From positions 1 to 5,475 of the forward strand of contig JANYFX010000009.1 of NCBI GenBank assembly GCA_025359585.1: a DNA stretch of 5,475 nucleotides. The letters are read 5' to 3'. Source of the stretch: Rhizobacter sp. Its GTDB lineage: Bacteria; Pseudomonadota; Gammaproteobacteria; Burkholderiales; Burkholderiaceae_C. The notes beneath the pieces are model-generated. The model saw only the letters and a program-made list of their open reading frames with translations, was not told where the DNA came from and did not search any database. How positions within the stretch are numbered: the first letter of the stretch is position 1; every line of letters begins with the position of its first letter. The position numbers and the translations under genes were made by a program. Below are positions 1 to 5,475 of this stretch, piece after piece.

Positions 1-482
1 CAGCCCGGCCCGTTGTCGACCCACCGGTGATCGAGCACGGCCTCACGCGGCAGGCGCAGTGCGGTGACGACGCGCGCCAGCAAGGCGTCGTCGAGCGGCC
101 CCGTGCGCAGGCAGGGCGGCGCCGCGAACGCGAGCCGGTCGACGCTGCGCCGGATGCGGATCAGCCCGGCCGCGCACTGCTGCACGACCTGGTCGGCGTT
201 GCGCGGCGCGCCGCCGGCCGCAAGCCACGCATGGCAACTGCCGAGCGTCGGATGGCCGGCGAACGGCAGCTCGCGCTGCGTCGTGAAGATGCGCACTCGG
301 TAGTCGGCCGCCGGGTCGGTCGGCGGCAGCAGGAAGGTGGTTTCGCTGAGGTTCGTCCAGCTCGCGAAGGCCTGCATCCGCGCGTCGTCGAGACCCGCCG
401 CGTCGTGCACGACCGCGAGCGGGTTGCCGAGCAGCGGCGTGTCGGTGAACACGTCGAGCTGCGTGAAGCGATGCGTGCTCAT
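1..482 (-). CDS. PhzF-family isomerase/epimerase-like protein, N-terminal part (cut by window edge)
   Basis: The reverse strand from an ATG at 482 reads 160 complete codons to the left edge without a stop; the C-terminal part lies outside the window. Family hallmarks of the PhzF/diaminopimelate-epimerase fold are clear: an N-terminal 'QLDVFTDTPLLGNPLAVV' (residues 8-25), 'WTNLSETTFLLPP' with the presumed catalytic acid Glu47 (Glu45 in PhzF), 'TTQRELPFAGHPTLGS' with His77 (residues 67-82), and 'WVDNGPG' (residues 154-160), which begins the second half in this family. PhzF itself isomerises a dihydro-hydroxyanthranilate in phenazine synthesis. Most relatives act in unrelated, often unknown metabolism and no phenazine genes are seen here, so the substrate is open. 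The start overlaps the stop of the upstream aminotransferase gene as ATGA, and no good Shine-Dalgarno precedes it, so it probably depends on coupled translation as the third gene of the operon. The family assignment is secure; the function is not. Confidence 0.9.
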   Translation of the reverse strand, partial: MSTHRFTQLDVFTDTPLLGNPLAVVHDAAGLDDARMQAFASWTNLSETTFLLPPTDPAADYRVRIFTTQRELPFAGHPTLGSCHAWLAAGGAPRNADQVVQQCAAGLIRIRRSVDRLAFAAPPCLRTGPLDDALLARVVTALRLPREAVLDHRWVDNGPG

Positions 483-1654
483 CGGTCGCCGGTCAAGGCC
501 TTCGCGAGCAATGCGACGCCGCGCTCGATCACATCCGGCGCGGCCGTGACGAAGGACAAACGCAGCGTGTTCGCCCTCGGCTCGCTCGCGAAGAACGCCG
601 CGCCGGGCACGTAGGCCATGCCCAGGTCGACGGCCTTCGGCAGCAGCGCGGTCGCGTCGACGCCCTCGGGCAACTCGACCCAGAAGAACATGCCGCCGAC
701 CGGCACGTTCCAGCGGCAGCCGGGCGGCATGTGCGCTTCGAGCGCGGCGCGCATCGCATCGCGCTGGGTCTTGTAGCGGGCGCGGATCGTCGGCACGTGC
801 TCGCTCAGGAAGCCGTCGCGAATCACTTCGTACACAACGCGCTGGTTGAAACCCGGCGTGTGCAGATCGGCGGCCTGCTTGGCCTGCAGCAGCTTCGGCA
901 TCATCGCCGGCGGCGCGATCACGTAGCCCAGGCGCAGCCCCGGCGCGAGCACCTTCGAGAACGAGCCGAGGTAGACCGTGCCTTCGCGCCAGCGCGCCGA
1001 CAGCGGCGCCGGCGGCGGCGTGTCGTACCAGAGGTCGCCATAAGGGTTGTCTTCGACGATCGGCAGCCCGATCGCGCGGGCCGCGTCGATCAGCGCGGCG
1101 CGGCGGCTCTCGCTCATGCAGCGCCCGCTCGGGTTCTGGAAGTTGGGCAGCAGGTACAGGAAACGCGCGCCGCGCGCGACGCCGAGCGCCTCGGGAATCG
1201 GGCCGTCGTCGTCACACGGCACCGTCACGACCTCGGGTTCGTAGGGCGCGAAGGCCTGCAAAGCACCGAGGTAGGTGGGCGCTTCGACGGCCACCGTGCT
1301 GCCGGCATCGATCAGCACCTTGCCGACCAGGTCGAGCCCCTGCTGCGAGCCGGTGGTGATCAGCACCTGCGACGCATCGACATGCACGCCCTGCGCCGCC
1401 ATGTGCGCGGCGACCCACTCGCGCAGCGGCGCGAAGCCTTCGCTGGCAGCGTATTGCAAGGCTTCGCGCGGTGCGTCGCGCAACACCAGAGCAGTGGCTT
1501 CGCGCATGGCCTCGACCGGAAAGCTGTAGGGCGACGGCAGCCCGCCGGCGAGCGAAATGATGCCCGGCTTCTCGGTGATCTTCAGGATCTCGCGAATCAC
1601 CGAAGGGTTCATGCGCTCGGCGCGGCGCGCCATTTTCCAGGGGCTGGCATTCAT
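479..1654 (-). CDS. Stand-alone PLP-dependent aminotransferase, class I/II (fold type I, 2-aminoadipate/MocR-domain-like group)
   Basis: A 391-residue cytosolic enzyme of normal family length, expected to move an amino group between an amino acid and a 2-oxo acid using PLP. Visible landmarks: 'SLAGGLPSPYSFP' (34-46), the substrate-side 'QYAASEGFAPLREW' (67-80), phosphate-cup 'TGSQQGLDL' (101-109), 'NFQNPSGR' with Asn174, 'VEDNPYGDLWY' with Asp202 and Tyr205, 'GSFSKVLAPGLRLGY' with the Schiff-base Lys234 and Arg241, and 'NTLRLSF' with Arg365 for the substrate carboxylate. All core residues are present, so it should be active. The pattern resembles LysN-type 2-aminoadipate transaminases and the aminotransferase half of MocR regulators, but specificity cannot be read from this. 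The ATG at 1654 is chosen because it forms a TGATG overlap with the transporter gene and has AAAGGA 7 nt upstream. The frame stays open far upstream, but that part is antisense-like, low-complexity and overlaps the transporter gene. Confidence 0.93.
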   Translation of the reverse strand: MNASPWKMARRAERMNPSVIREILKITEKPGIISLAGGLPSPYSFPVEAMREATALVLRDAPREALQYAASEGFAPLREWVAAHMAAQGVHVDASQVLITTGSQQGLDLVGKVLIDAGSTVAVEAPTYLGALQAFAPYEPEVVTVPCDDDGPIPEALGVARGARFLYLLPNFQNPSGRCMSESRRAALIDAARAIGLPIVEDNPYGDLWYDTPPPAPLSARWREGTVYLGSFSKVLAPGLRLGYVIAPPAMMPKLLQAKQAADLHTPGFNQRVVYEVIRDGFLSEHVPTIRARYKTQRDAMRAALEAHMPPGCRWNVPVGGMFFWVELPEGVDATALLPKAVDLGMAYVPGAAFFASEPRANTLRLSFVTAAPDVIERGVALLAKALTGDR

Positions 1655-2565
1655 CAGGCATTCCTTTGCACAGGCACTGCGTTCGTCGGCATCTTCTTGC
1701 CGACGAACACGACGGCGATCACCGCCAGGGAAAACAACACGGTCGTGGGTTCGAGCTTTTCGCCGAGCACCGGCACGGCGAACAGCAGCGCGAGAAAGGG
1801 CTGCACCAGTTGCACCTGGCTCACGCGCACCGCGCCACCGAGCGCCAGACCGCGGTACCAGGCGAAGAAACCGAGCCACATCGAAAACAGCGTGACGTAG
1901 ACAAAACCGCCCCACGCACTGGCGCGCACCGGCTGCGCCGGCCAGACCCACAGCATGATCGGCAGCGTGAACGGCAGGCTGATCACGAGCACCCAGCAGA
2001 TCACCTGTTCGGCTTTCAATTCGCTGGCCACACTGGCGCCGGCCACGTAGCCGACTGCGGTGCAGAGCACCGCCAGCAACAGCAACCCGTCGGCGGCCGA
2101 CAGGCTGCCGCTGCCCTGGTGCGCGGCGAAGGCCAGCACCATCGCGCAGCCGATCAAGGCGCAGACCCAGAAGCCGGTCGAGGGGCGCTGACGGAAATGC
2201 AGGGCCGCGGCCACCGCAGTCGCCAGCGGCATCAGGCCGGTGACGACAGCGGCGTGCATCGCGTCGACATGCCGCAGCGCCAGGCTCAGGAACAGCGGGA
2301 AGCCGACCACCGTGCCGAGCGCGCACAGCACCAGCGCACCGAGGTGACGGCGCTGCAGCGCGGGCGCGTCGGTGAAGCGCAGGTACAGGACGCTGAGCAG
2401 GCCGGCGAACGCGGCGCGGCCGGCGGTGACGAAGGCCGGCGCGAGCTGCGGGTCGCTCGCCGGGCCAACCGCGAGGCGCGTCATCGGCAGCGTCATCGCG
2501 AAGATCGTCACACCGAGCAGGCCCAGCCACAGGCCACGGGTTTCGTCGGCGCTGTGCGTGTTCAT
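1654..2565 (-). CDS. DMT-superfamily EamA-type transporter, ten predicted membrane helices
   Basis: A 303-residue integral inner-membrane protein, the usual length for the drug/metabolite transporter (EamA) group. Members move amino acids, their derivatives or other small metabolites, often outward. By eye, hydrophobic segments fall near residues 11-29, 44-63, 75-97, 104-122, 130-148, 159-180, 187-208, 218-236, 246-266 and 272-289, giving the 5+5 repeat of two EamA units. Typical marks are 'HVDAMHAAVVTGLMPLATAV' around helix 4 and its counterpart 'QLVQPFLALLFAVPVLGEKL' at helix 9, where the P...LGE pattern is diagnostic. The C-terminus is short and basic (KK at 290-291), consistent with a cytoplasmic end. 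It is first gene of the leftward operon; its ATG at 2565 has only a weak GGGGCAGGG-like upstream sequence. Divergent pairing with a MocR regulator suggests it carries the ligand sensed by that regulator, or a product of the next genes (inference). Confidence 0.93.
   Translation of the reverse strand: MNTHSADETRGLWLGLLGVTIFAMTLPMTRLAVGPASDPQLAPAFVTAGRAAFAGLLSVLYLRFTDAPALQRRHLGALVLCALGTVVGFPLFLSLALRHVDAMHAAVVTGLMPLATAVAAALHFRQRPSTGFWVCALIGCAMVLAFAAHQGSGSLSAADGLLLLAVLCTAVGYVAGASVASELKAEQVICWVLVISLPFTLPIMLWVWPAQPVRASAWGGFVYVTLFSMWLGFFAWYRGLALGGAVRVSQVQLVQPFLALLFAVPVLGEKLEPTTVLFSLAVIAVVFVGKKMPTNAVPVQRNA
1662..1667 (-). promoter_or_regulatory. Ribosome binding site of the aminotransferase gene, inside the transporter gene
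   Basis: On the minus strand AAAGGA lies 7 nt before the ATG at 1654, within the last codons of the transporter gene. It supports the short start over the long upstream-open frame, and together with the TGATG overlap it implies re-initiation or coupled translation. Confidence 0.7.
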
Positions 2566-2638
2566 CGCCCTGCCCCGAAGGTGGAGCGCGGCGGTTGACC
2601 TTGTCGATGAGTGGGCATGATCCGCAGTCTACGGCCAC

Positions 2639-2692
2639 GACCAGCACAGAGACAGTACACTTGGATCGCACACACCAGAATCTGTACTGGTC
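2639..2692. promoter_or_regulatory. Candidate MocR operator: inverted repeats with TGTACTG and CTGGTC elements
   Basis: CAGTACA at 2653-2659 is the exact reverse complement of TGTACTG at 2683-2689, with 23 bp between the arms (30 bp start to start, close to three helical turns). The right arm continues into CTGGTC (2687-2692). That hexamer has an exact inverted partner GACCAG at 2639-2644 and a shorter nearby partner ACCAG at 2674-2678, which forms ACCAG-N8-CTGGT. Multiple spaced half-sites are normal for MocR-type regulators, which bind as dimers with domain-swapped architecture; the TauR regulator was described with CTGGAC-type elements, so a CTGG core is plausible. Binding by the neighbouring regulator is an inference. 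Confidence 0.55.
2661..2688 (+). promoter_or_regulatory. Possible sigma-70-type promoter of the MocR gene
   Basis: TTGGAT (2661-2666) and TGTACT (2683-2688) are spaced by 16 bp and match the -35 and -10 consensus at 3 and 4 of 6 positions. The -10 lies inside the right arm of the inverted repeat, which would allow autorepression. The mirror-image TGTACT on the minus strand (2659-2654) could serve as the -10 of the divergent operon, although no good -35 is seen for it. Matches are weak; treat the positions as tentative. Confidence 0.35.
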
Positions 2693-2705
2693 CTTTCACC
2701 GGCAC

Positions 2706-2709
2706 AGGA
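2706..2709 (+). promoter_or_regulatory. Ribosome binding site deciding the MocR start
   Basis: AGGA lies 9 nt before the ATG at 2719. The frame also has an ATG at 2611, but using it would add 36 residues without family similarity, encoded across the promoter and operator region, so 2719 is preferred. Confidence 0.6.
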
Positions 2710-2718
2710 CGCGCCTTC

Positions 2719-4170
2719 ATGCTGGACTCCACCACCCCCGACGCCCTGACCCCGCTGACCCGCGAGGCCGACACGTCGCTCACCGAGCAGCTTTCGAGCC
2801 GCTTTGCCGAGCGCATCCGCCAGCGCCTGCTGGCGCCCGGGGCGCGCTTGCCCTCGGTGCGCGAGTGCGCGCGGCGCCACGCGGTGAGCCCGCACACGGT
2901 GGTGGCGGCCTACGACCAGCTGCTGGCGCTCGGCCTGGTCGAAGCACGCAAACAACGTGGTTTCTTCGTCCGCGAAACCACGCCAGCGCGCGCGCCCGAC
3001 CTCCGGGAGAGCGCCGCCGAGCGCAGCTTCAGCCACCCGTTGCCGGTCAGCGCCACCTCGCTGATCCGCGGCATGTTCCAGCCGCCGGGCGGGCGCTCGA
3101 TGCCGGGGCTGGGCACGCTGCCGGCCGACTGGCTCGACCTGCCGATGCTGGCAACGGCCTTGCGCAACGTCACCCGCGGCACGCAGCTCGGTGCCATGTC
3201 CTTGCAGTACGGCGACCCGGCCGGTGAGCTGCGCCTGCGAGAGGCGCTGGCCACCAAGCTCGCCGACCACGGCGTGAGCGCGTCGGCGCAGCAGATCGTC
3301 ACGACCGTCGGTGCCACGCAGGCGCTCGACGTGGTCACACGCACGCTGCTGCGTGCCGGCGACAGCGTGCTGGTCGACGAGCCCGGCTGGTCGGTCGAGT
3401 ACGCGCGGCTCGCCGCCCTGGGCATGCGGGTGTTGCCGGTGCCGCGCGGCCCCGACGGACCCGATCTGGCCGTGATGCGGCGCCTGATCGAAGCGCAGAA
3501 ACCGGCGCAGCGCCCGCGCCTGTACGTCACCGTGTCGGTGTTGCACAACCCGACCGGCGCCTCGCTGTCGCTGCAGTCGGCGCACCGTGTGCTCGAACTC
3601 GCCAAGTCACACGACCTGCAGATCGTCGAAGACGACACCTACGCGCACCTCGCCGCCGCGCACCTGCCGCGGCTGGCCGCGCTCGACGCGCTGGAGCGCA
3701 CCGTCTACATCTCGGGCTTCTCGAAGATTCTGGTGCCGAACTGGCGTGTCGGTTTCATGGCCGCGCCGCTGGCGCTGGTCGATCGGCTGGTCGACACCAA
3801 GCTGCTGACCACGCTGACCACCCCCGGCATCACCGAACAGGCGCTGGCCTACTGCCTGGAACAAGGCCTGTTGCGCCGCCACACCGAGCGGGTGATGCAG
3901 CGGCTGTCGGCTGCGCGGGCCCGCACCGTGAAGCTCGCCGAAGCGCATGGCTGCCGCTTCGCGGCGCCACCGCACGGCCTGTTCGGCTGGGTCGATGTGG
4001 GCGTGGACACCGAGCGGCTGGCACAGGTGATGCTCGACGAGTGGTTCATCGCGCCCGGCGCCTTGTTCCACGCCACGCACCGGCCGACGACGCTGATGCG
4101 CATCAACTTCGCGACGAGCCAGGACGCGCGCTTCTGGCGCGCGCTGGACCGCGCACGGGCAGGCCTGTGA
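2719..4170 (+). CDS. MocR-type transcriptional regulator: GntR winged helix fused to an aminotransferase-like domain
   Basis: A 483-residue cytosolic regulator of typical MocR length. Residues about 20-87 form a GntR-type winged helix: 'LTEQLSSRFAERIRQRLLAP', 'GARLPSVRECARRHAVSPHT' (recognition helix region) and the wing 'LGLVEARKQRGFFVRE'. A linker rich in Ala, Arg and Pro (88-110) leads to a fold-type I aminotransferase domain (about 115-480). Seen there: 'LQYGDPAGELRLREAL' (162-177), 'TVGATQALDV' (196-205), 'LHNPTGASLSL' with Asn277, 'VEDDTYAHL' with Asp305 and Tyr308, 'SGFSKILVPNWRVGF' with PLP Lys336 and Arg343, and 'LMRINFA' with carboxylate-type Arg461. PLP binding is therefore expected. 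In known members (GabR, PdxR, TauR) this domain senses PLP or an amino ligand rather than working as an enzyme. Overall it resembles the YdcR branch. Its position divergent from the transporter, aminotransferase and PhzF genes points to those as its targets, with likely autoregulation. Confidence 0.93.
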   Translation: MLDSTTPDALTPLTREADTSLTEQLSSRFAERIRQRLLAPGARLPSVRECARRHAVSPHTVVAAYDQLLALGLVEARKQRGFFVRETTPARAPDLRESAAERSFSHPLPVSATSLIRGMFQPPGGRSMPGLGTLPADWLDLPMLATALRNVTRGTQLGAMSLQYGDPAGELRLREALATKLADHGVSASAQQIVTTVGATQALDVVTRTLLRAGDSVLVDEPGWSVEYARLAALGMRVLPVPRGPDGPDLAVMRRLIEAQKPAQRPRLYVTVSVLHNPTGASLSLQSAHRVLELAKSHDLQIVEDDTYAHLAAAHLPRLAALDALERTVYISGFSKILVPNWRVGFMAAPLALVDRLVDTKLLTTLTTPGITEQALAYCLEQGLLRRHTERVMQRLSAARARTVKLAEAHGCRFAAPPHGLFGWVDVGVDTERLAQVMLDEWFIAPGALFHATHRPTTLMRINFATSQDARFWRALDRARAGL

Positions 4171-4249
4171 ACCGTTCGTCGGGCCGAGGGGCCGCCCGTC
4201 CGATCACGGGGTCGCGTTGCGCGCCGTCACGGGTCAGAATGCGGGCGTC
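4171..4249 (+). promoter_or_regulatory. Short gap with a possible promoter for a (near-)leaderless transcript
   Basis: This 79-bp gap follows the MocR gene. CAGAAT at 4235-4240 matches the -10 consensus at 4 of 6 positions, and a start site about 7 nt downstream would fall at 4247 or so, next to the ATG at 4250. No Shine-Dalgarno is visible before that ATG, and no convincing -35 is seen. A weak GC-rich stem (CGGGC at 4180-4184 with GCCCG at 4194-4198) lies after the MocR stop, without a T-run. Confidence 0.3.
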
Positions 4250-5011
4250 ATGAACGGCGAGTTGTTCGATTCCACCATTCCCTTCGGCGAGCCGGAGCTG
4301 CTGCGCGCGAGCGCGTTCCGGCGTTACCTCGACGAGCTGGGCGCCGAGTCGCGGCGGCTGGGCATGGGCCCGCGGATCTCGCGCATCTCGCAGCTGAGCC
4401 CCTCGCTGCGCGCCGACCTGCTGCGCTTCGAGCACGACGGCGGCTCCGAGGCAATGGAAGTGCTGGCCGCCTGTGTCAGGCACGCCAAGCGCGTGACCAT
4501 TCACCTCAAATGCGGCGAGCGGGTCGTGCCGCTGACCGTGTTCCCGCAAGAGCGGCTGATTCACTGCCCGATGGACATCAACGAGCTGATCGAGCGCCAC
4601 CTGCTCGAACTGCGGGTGATGCACGTCGAGCCCGCGCTGCTGCGCCCGCCCGGCGACACCGAAACGGCGCTCGTCGGCGACAGCCAGCTGCACCACGCGC
4701 TGGCGCCGTTGCTGTGGGAAATGGCGATGCGAGGGCCGCGCCGCGAGCTGCTGCCCGAGATCGCCGGGCCGGCGGTCTACCGCGTGTCACCAGGGCTCGA
4801 CATCGCAGCCTTGCCGGCCAGCGGTGTGCTCAAGGCCGCGATCGAGCGGCTGAGGCCGCAGGCGGCCAACCTGCAGGAGATTGCTTCGTGGCCGGCGCTC
4901 GACAAGGAGCGCGCCGCGCGCCTCTTGAACGCGCTCTATCTGCAGGCCGGCTTGATCATCAGCCGCTCGCACCCGGCGGCGGTGCGAGACAGCTGGTTCG
5001 GTGGCTTATAG
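4250..5011 (+). CDS. Uncharacterised 253-residue soluble protein
   Basis: I do not recognise this family. The protein has no signal peptide and no membrane segment, so it is probably cytosolic. Residues 14-75 look helical and charged. Residues 80-108 look like a small beta region, 'RVTIHLKCGERVVPLTVFPQ' followed by 'RLIHCPMD', with Cys75, Cys88 and Cys106 and several histidines (78, 85, 105). Residues 110-122 'INELIERHLLELR' look helical. The last third (190-240) is helical, with 'LQEIASWPALDKERAARLLNALY' followed by 'LQAGLIISR', which looks like a winged-helix-type or helical-bundle tail. This last point is only an impression. Codon use matches the neighbours, arguing for a native, expressed gene. 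The ATG at 4250 is preferred to the in-frame TTG at 4217 because the extra 11 residues overlap the possible promoter. It runs in the same direction as the MocR gene, 79 bp downstream, and converges on the uup gene. Confidence 0.8.
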   Translation: MNGELFDSTIPFGEPELLRASAFRRYLDELGAESRRLGMGPRISRISQLSPSLRADLLRFEHDGGSEAMEVLAACVRHAKRVTIHLKCGERVVPLTVFPQERLIHCPMDINELIERHLLELRVMHVEPALLRPPGDTETALVGDSQLHHALAPLLWEMAMRGPRRELLPEIAGPAVYRVSPGLDIAALPASGVLKAAIERLRPQAANLQEIASWPALDKERAARLLNALYLQAGLIISRSHPAAVRDSWFGGL

Positions 5012-5098
5012 GGCACCCGGCGCCGGAGTATCGGCGCCACCCGCCGCGCGGGTGCTCGGGCCCCTTGGGGCGGCCCGGCGCTGGCCCGAGTCGCCAAG
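5012..5098. terminator. Cluster of three GC-rich hairpins between convergent genes; possible bidirectional terminator
   Basis: Three adjacent inverted repeats fill this gap. GGCGCCG (5019-5025) pairs with CGGCGCC (5032-5038) around a 6-nt loop. CACCCGC (5038-5044) pairs with GCGGGTG (5048-5054) around CGC. CGGGCC (5057-5062) pairs with GGCCCG (5072-5077), with an internal CCCC-TT-GGGG. Placement between two converging stop codons fits termination from both sides. None is followed by a T-run, so classic intrinsic termination is not demonstrated. Confidence 0.5.
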
Positions 5099-5475
5099 TC
5101 AGCGCGCGCCGAGCGCTTCCCAGCGCTCCATTGCGGTCAGCAACTCGTCATCGATTTTTGCGTGGCGCGCTTGCGCTTTCATCGCGCGATCGGCCTCCTT
5201 GGTGTACGACTCGGGCTGGGCCAAAAACGCAGCCAGCTCCTTCTGCTCGGCTTCCAGCGCTTCGATGCGCTTGGGCAATTCGTCGAGCTCACGCTGTTCC
5301 TTGTAGCTGAGCTTGCGCGGCTTGGCAGCGGCGGCCGGCGCAGCGGCCGTGGCCTTCGGTGAAGGCGGCGTGTCCTTCGATTTACCAGCCGCCCGCGCGG
5401 CCTGGTCACGCAACAGCCTGGCGCGGTCGCGCTGGATCTTCCAGTCTTCGTAGCCGCCTTCGTACTCACGCCAGC
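5099..5475 (-). CDS. uup: ABC-F ATPase of the Uup type, C-terminal end (cut by window edge)
   Basis: The frame enters from the right edge, with 124 complete codons before the TGA at 5101-5099. The visible part starts with 'WREYEGGYEDWKIQR', the conserved segment just after the second ATPase domain of Uup-like ABC-F proteins. An Ala/Pro/Lys-rich linker follows (about visible residues 28-52, containing 'AAAPAAAAKPRK'). The end is 'LSYKEQRELDELPKRIEALE' and further heptad-like, charged sequence to 'MERWEALGAR', the typical C-terminal coiled-coil domain of the family. Uup is a soluble, ribosome-associated ABC-F protein with no transmembrane part; in E. coli it is linked to precise transposon excision and ribosome function, and the C-terminal domain has been reported to bind nucleic acid. 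The ATPase motifs lie outside the window, so activity cannot be judged. The family call is strong; Uup versus another ABC-F paralogue is likely but not certain. Confidence 0.85.
   Translation of the reverse strand, partial: WREYEGGYEDWKIQRDRARLLRDQAARAAGKSKDTPPSPKATAAAPAAAAKPRKLSYKEQRELDELPKRIEALEAEQKELAAFLAQPESYTKEADRAMKAQARHAKIDDELLTAMERWEALGAR

Larger units (their letters stand above)
2566..2718. promoter_or_regulatory. Divergent control region between the transporter operon and the MocR gene
   Basis: This 153-bp non-coding gap separates the two divergent starts and is locally less GC-rich around 2645-2700 than the flanking genes. It should hold both promoters and the regulator's operator. 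The half nearer the transporter (about 2566-2638) shows no repeat or clear promoter element and would be a leader of roughly 80-90 nt if transcription starts near the operator. Confidence 0.7.

Noticed and set aside
1..482. A phenazine biosynthesis cluster, suggested by the PhzF family name.
   Set aside because: No other phz gene is visible and most PhzF-family members are not involved in phenazine synthesis.
731..1900. A 389-residue plus-strand open frame opposite the aminotransferase.
   Set aside because: Its composition (Arg, Ala, His, Gln-rich) is that of an antisense shadow; the opposite strand carries all catalytic motifs of a real enzyme.
1666..2598. A 310-residue plus-strand open frame opposite the transporter.
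   Set aside because: Very rich in Arg, Gln and His with no domain; the opposite strand encodes a convincing membrane protein.
479..2671. A single 730-residue open frame on the minus strand covering the aminotransferase and the region upstream.
   Set aside because: Only the part from 1654 leftward matches a protein family. The rest is Arg/Ala-rich, lies in another frame over the ten-helix transporter gene and is an open-frame artefact of high GC.
2611..2718. N-terminal extension of the MocR protein from the ATG at 2611.
   Set aside because: It would translate the operator/promoter region, adds residues unlike the family, and a better start with AGGA exists at 2719.
2629..3638. Long minus-strand open frames across the MocR gene (318 and 242 residues).
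   Set aside because: They lie antisense to a gene with clear motifs from start to end and show no family features.
4204..4235. Near-direct repeat TCACGGGGTC (4204-4213) and TCACGGGTC (4227-4235) before the uncharacterised gene.
   Set aside because: It is short, imperfect and not unexpected in such GC-rich sequence; nothing else supports a binding site.
4217..4249. TTG start for the uncharacterised protein, giving 11 more residues.
   Set aside because: There is no ribosome binding site, TTG is rare as a start, and the segment overlaps a possible promoter.
4510..5310. A 266-residue plus-strand open frame running across the hairpin region and the uup end.
   Set aside because: It is out of frame with the uncharacterised gene, Arg/Ala/Pro-rich, and crosses an intergenic hairpin cluster; it is a high-GC shadow.

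Overview
The window is very GC-rich, with strong G/C preference at third codon positions, tightly packed genes and short intergenic gaps. Together with the protein types, this suggests a betaproteobacterium, most likely of the order Burkholderiales. That placement is an inference from composition and gene style; no rRNA or other marker gene is present.

Left half (1-2565, minus strand): an apparent three-gene operon, read right to left. It encodes a ten-helix DMT/EamA-type inner-membrane transporter, a stand-alone fold-type I PLP aminotransferase and a PhzF-family isomerase/epimerase-like protein that runs off the left edge. Both junctions are stop/start overlaps (TGATG and ATGA), so translational coupling is likely.

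Centre (2566-2718): a 153-bp divergent control region. It holds an inverted repeat with TGTACTG/CAGTACA arms plus extra GACCAG/CTGGTC half-sites, and it overlaps the likely promoter of the rightward gene. That gene (2719-4170, plus strand) encodes a MocR-type regulator: a GntR-type winged helix fused to an aminotransferase-like domain that keeps the PLP lysine. The usual reading of this layout is that the MocR protein senses an amino-acid- or amine-like ligand through PLP, controls the divergent transporter/aminotransferase/PhzF operon and represses itself. The substrate cannot be told from sequence.

Right part: a 253-residue protein that I cannot assign to a family (4250-5011, plus strand), possibly expressed from a leaderless or nearly leaderless transcript. 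It converges on the C-terminal end of a Uup-type ABC-F ATPase (5099 to the right edge, minus strand). The 87 bp between these two convergent genes are packed with three back-to-back GC-rich hairpins, a possible bidirectional terminator or a member of a dispersed intergenic repeat family.

There is no sign of mobile elements, CRISPR arrays, tRNA or rRNA genes. The most interesting item is the MocR-controlled transporter/aminotransferase/PhzF module, in which the regulator's sensor domain and the operon's enzyme are homologous.
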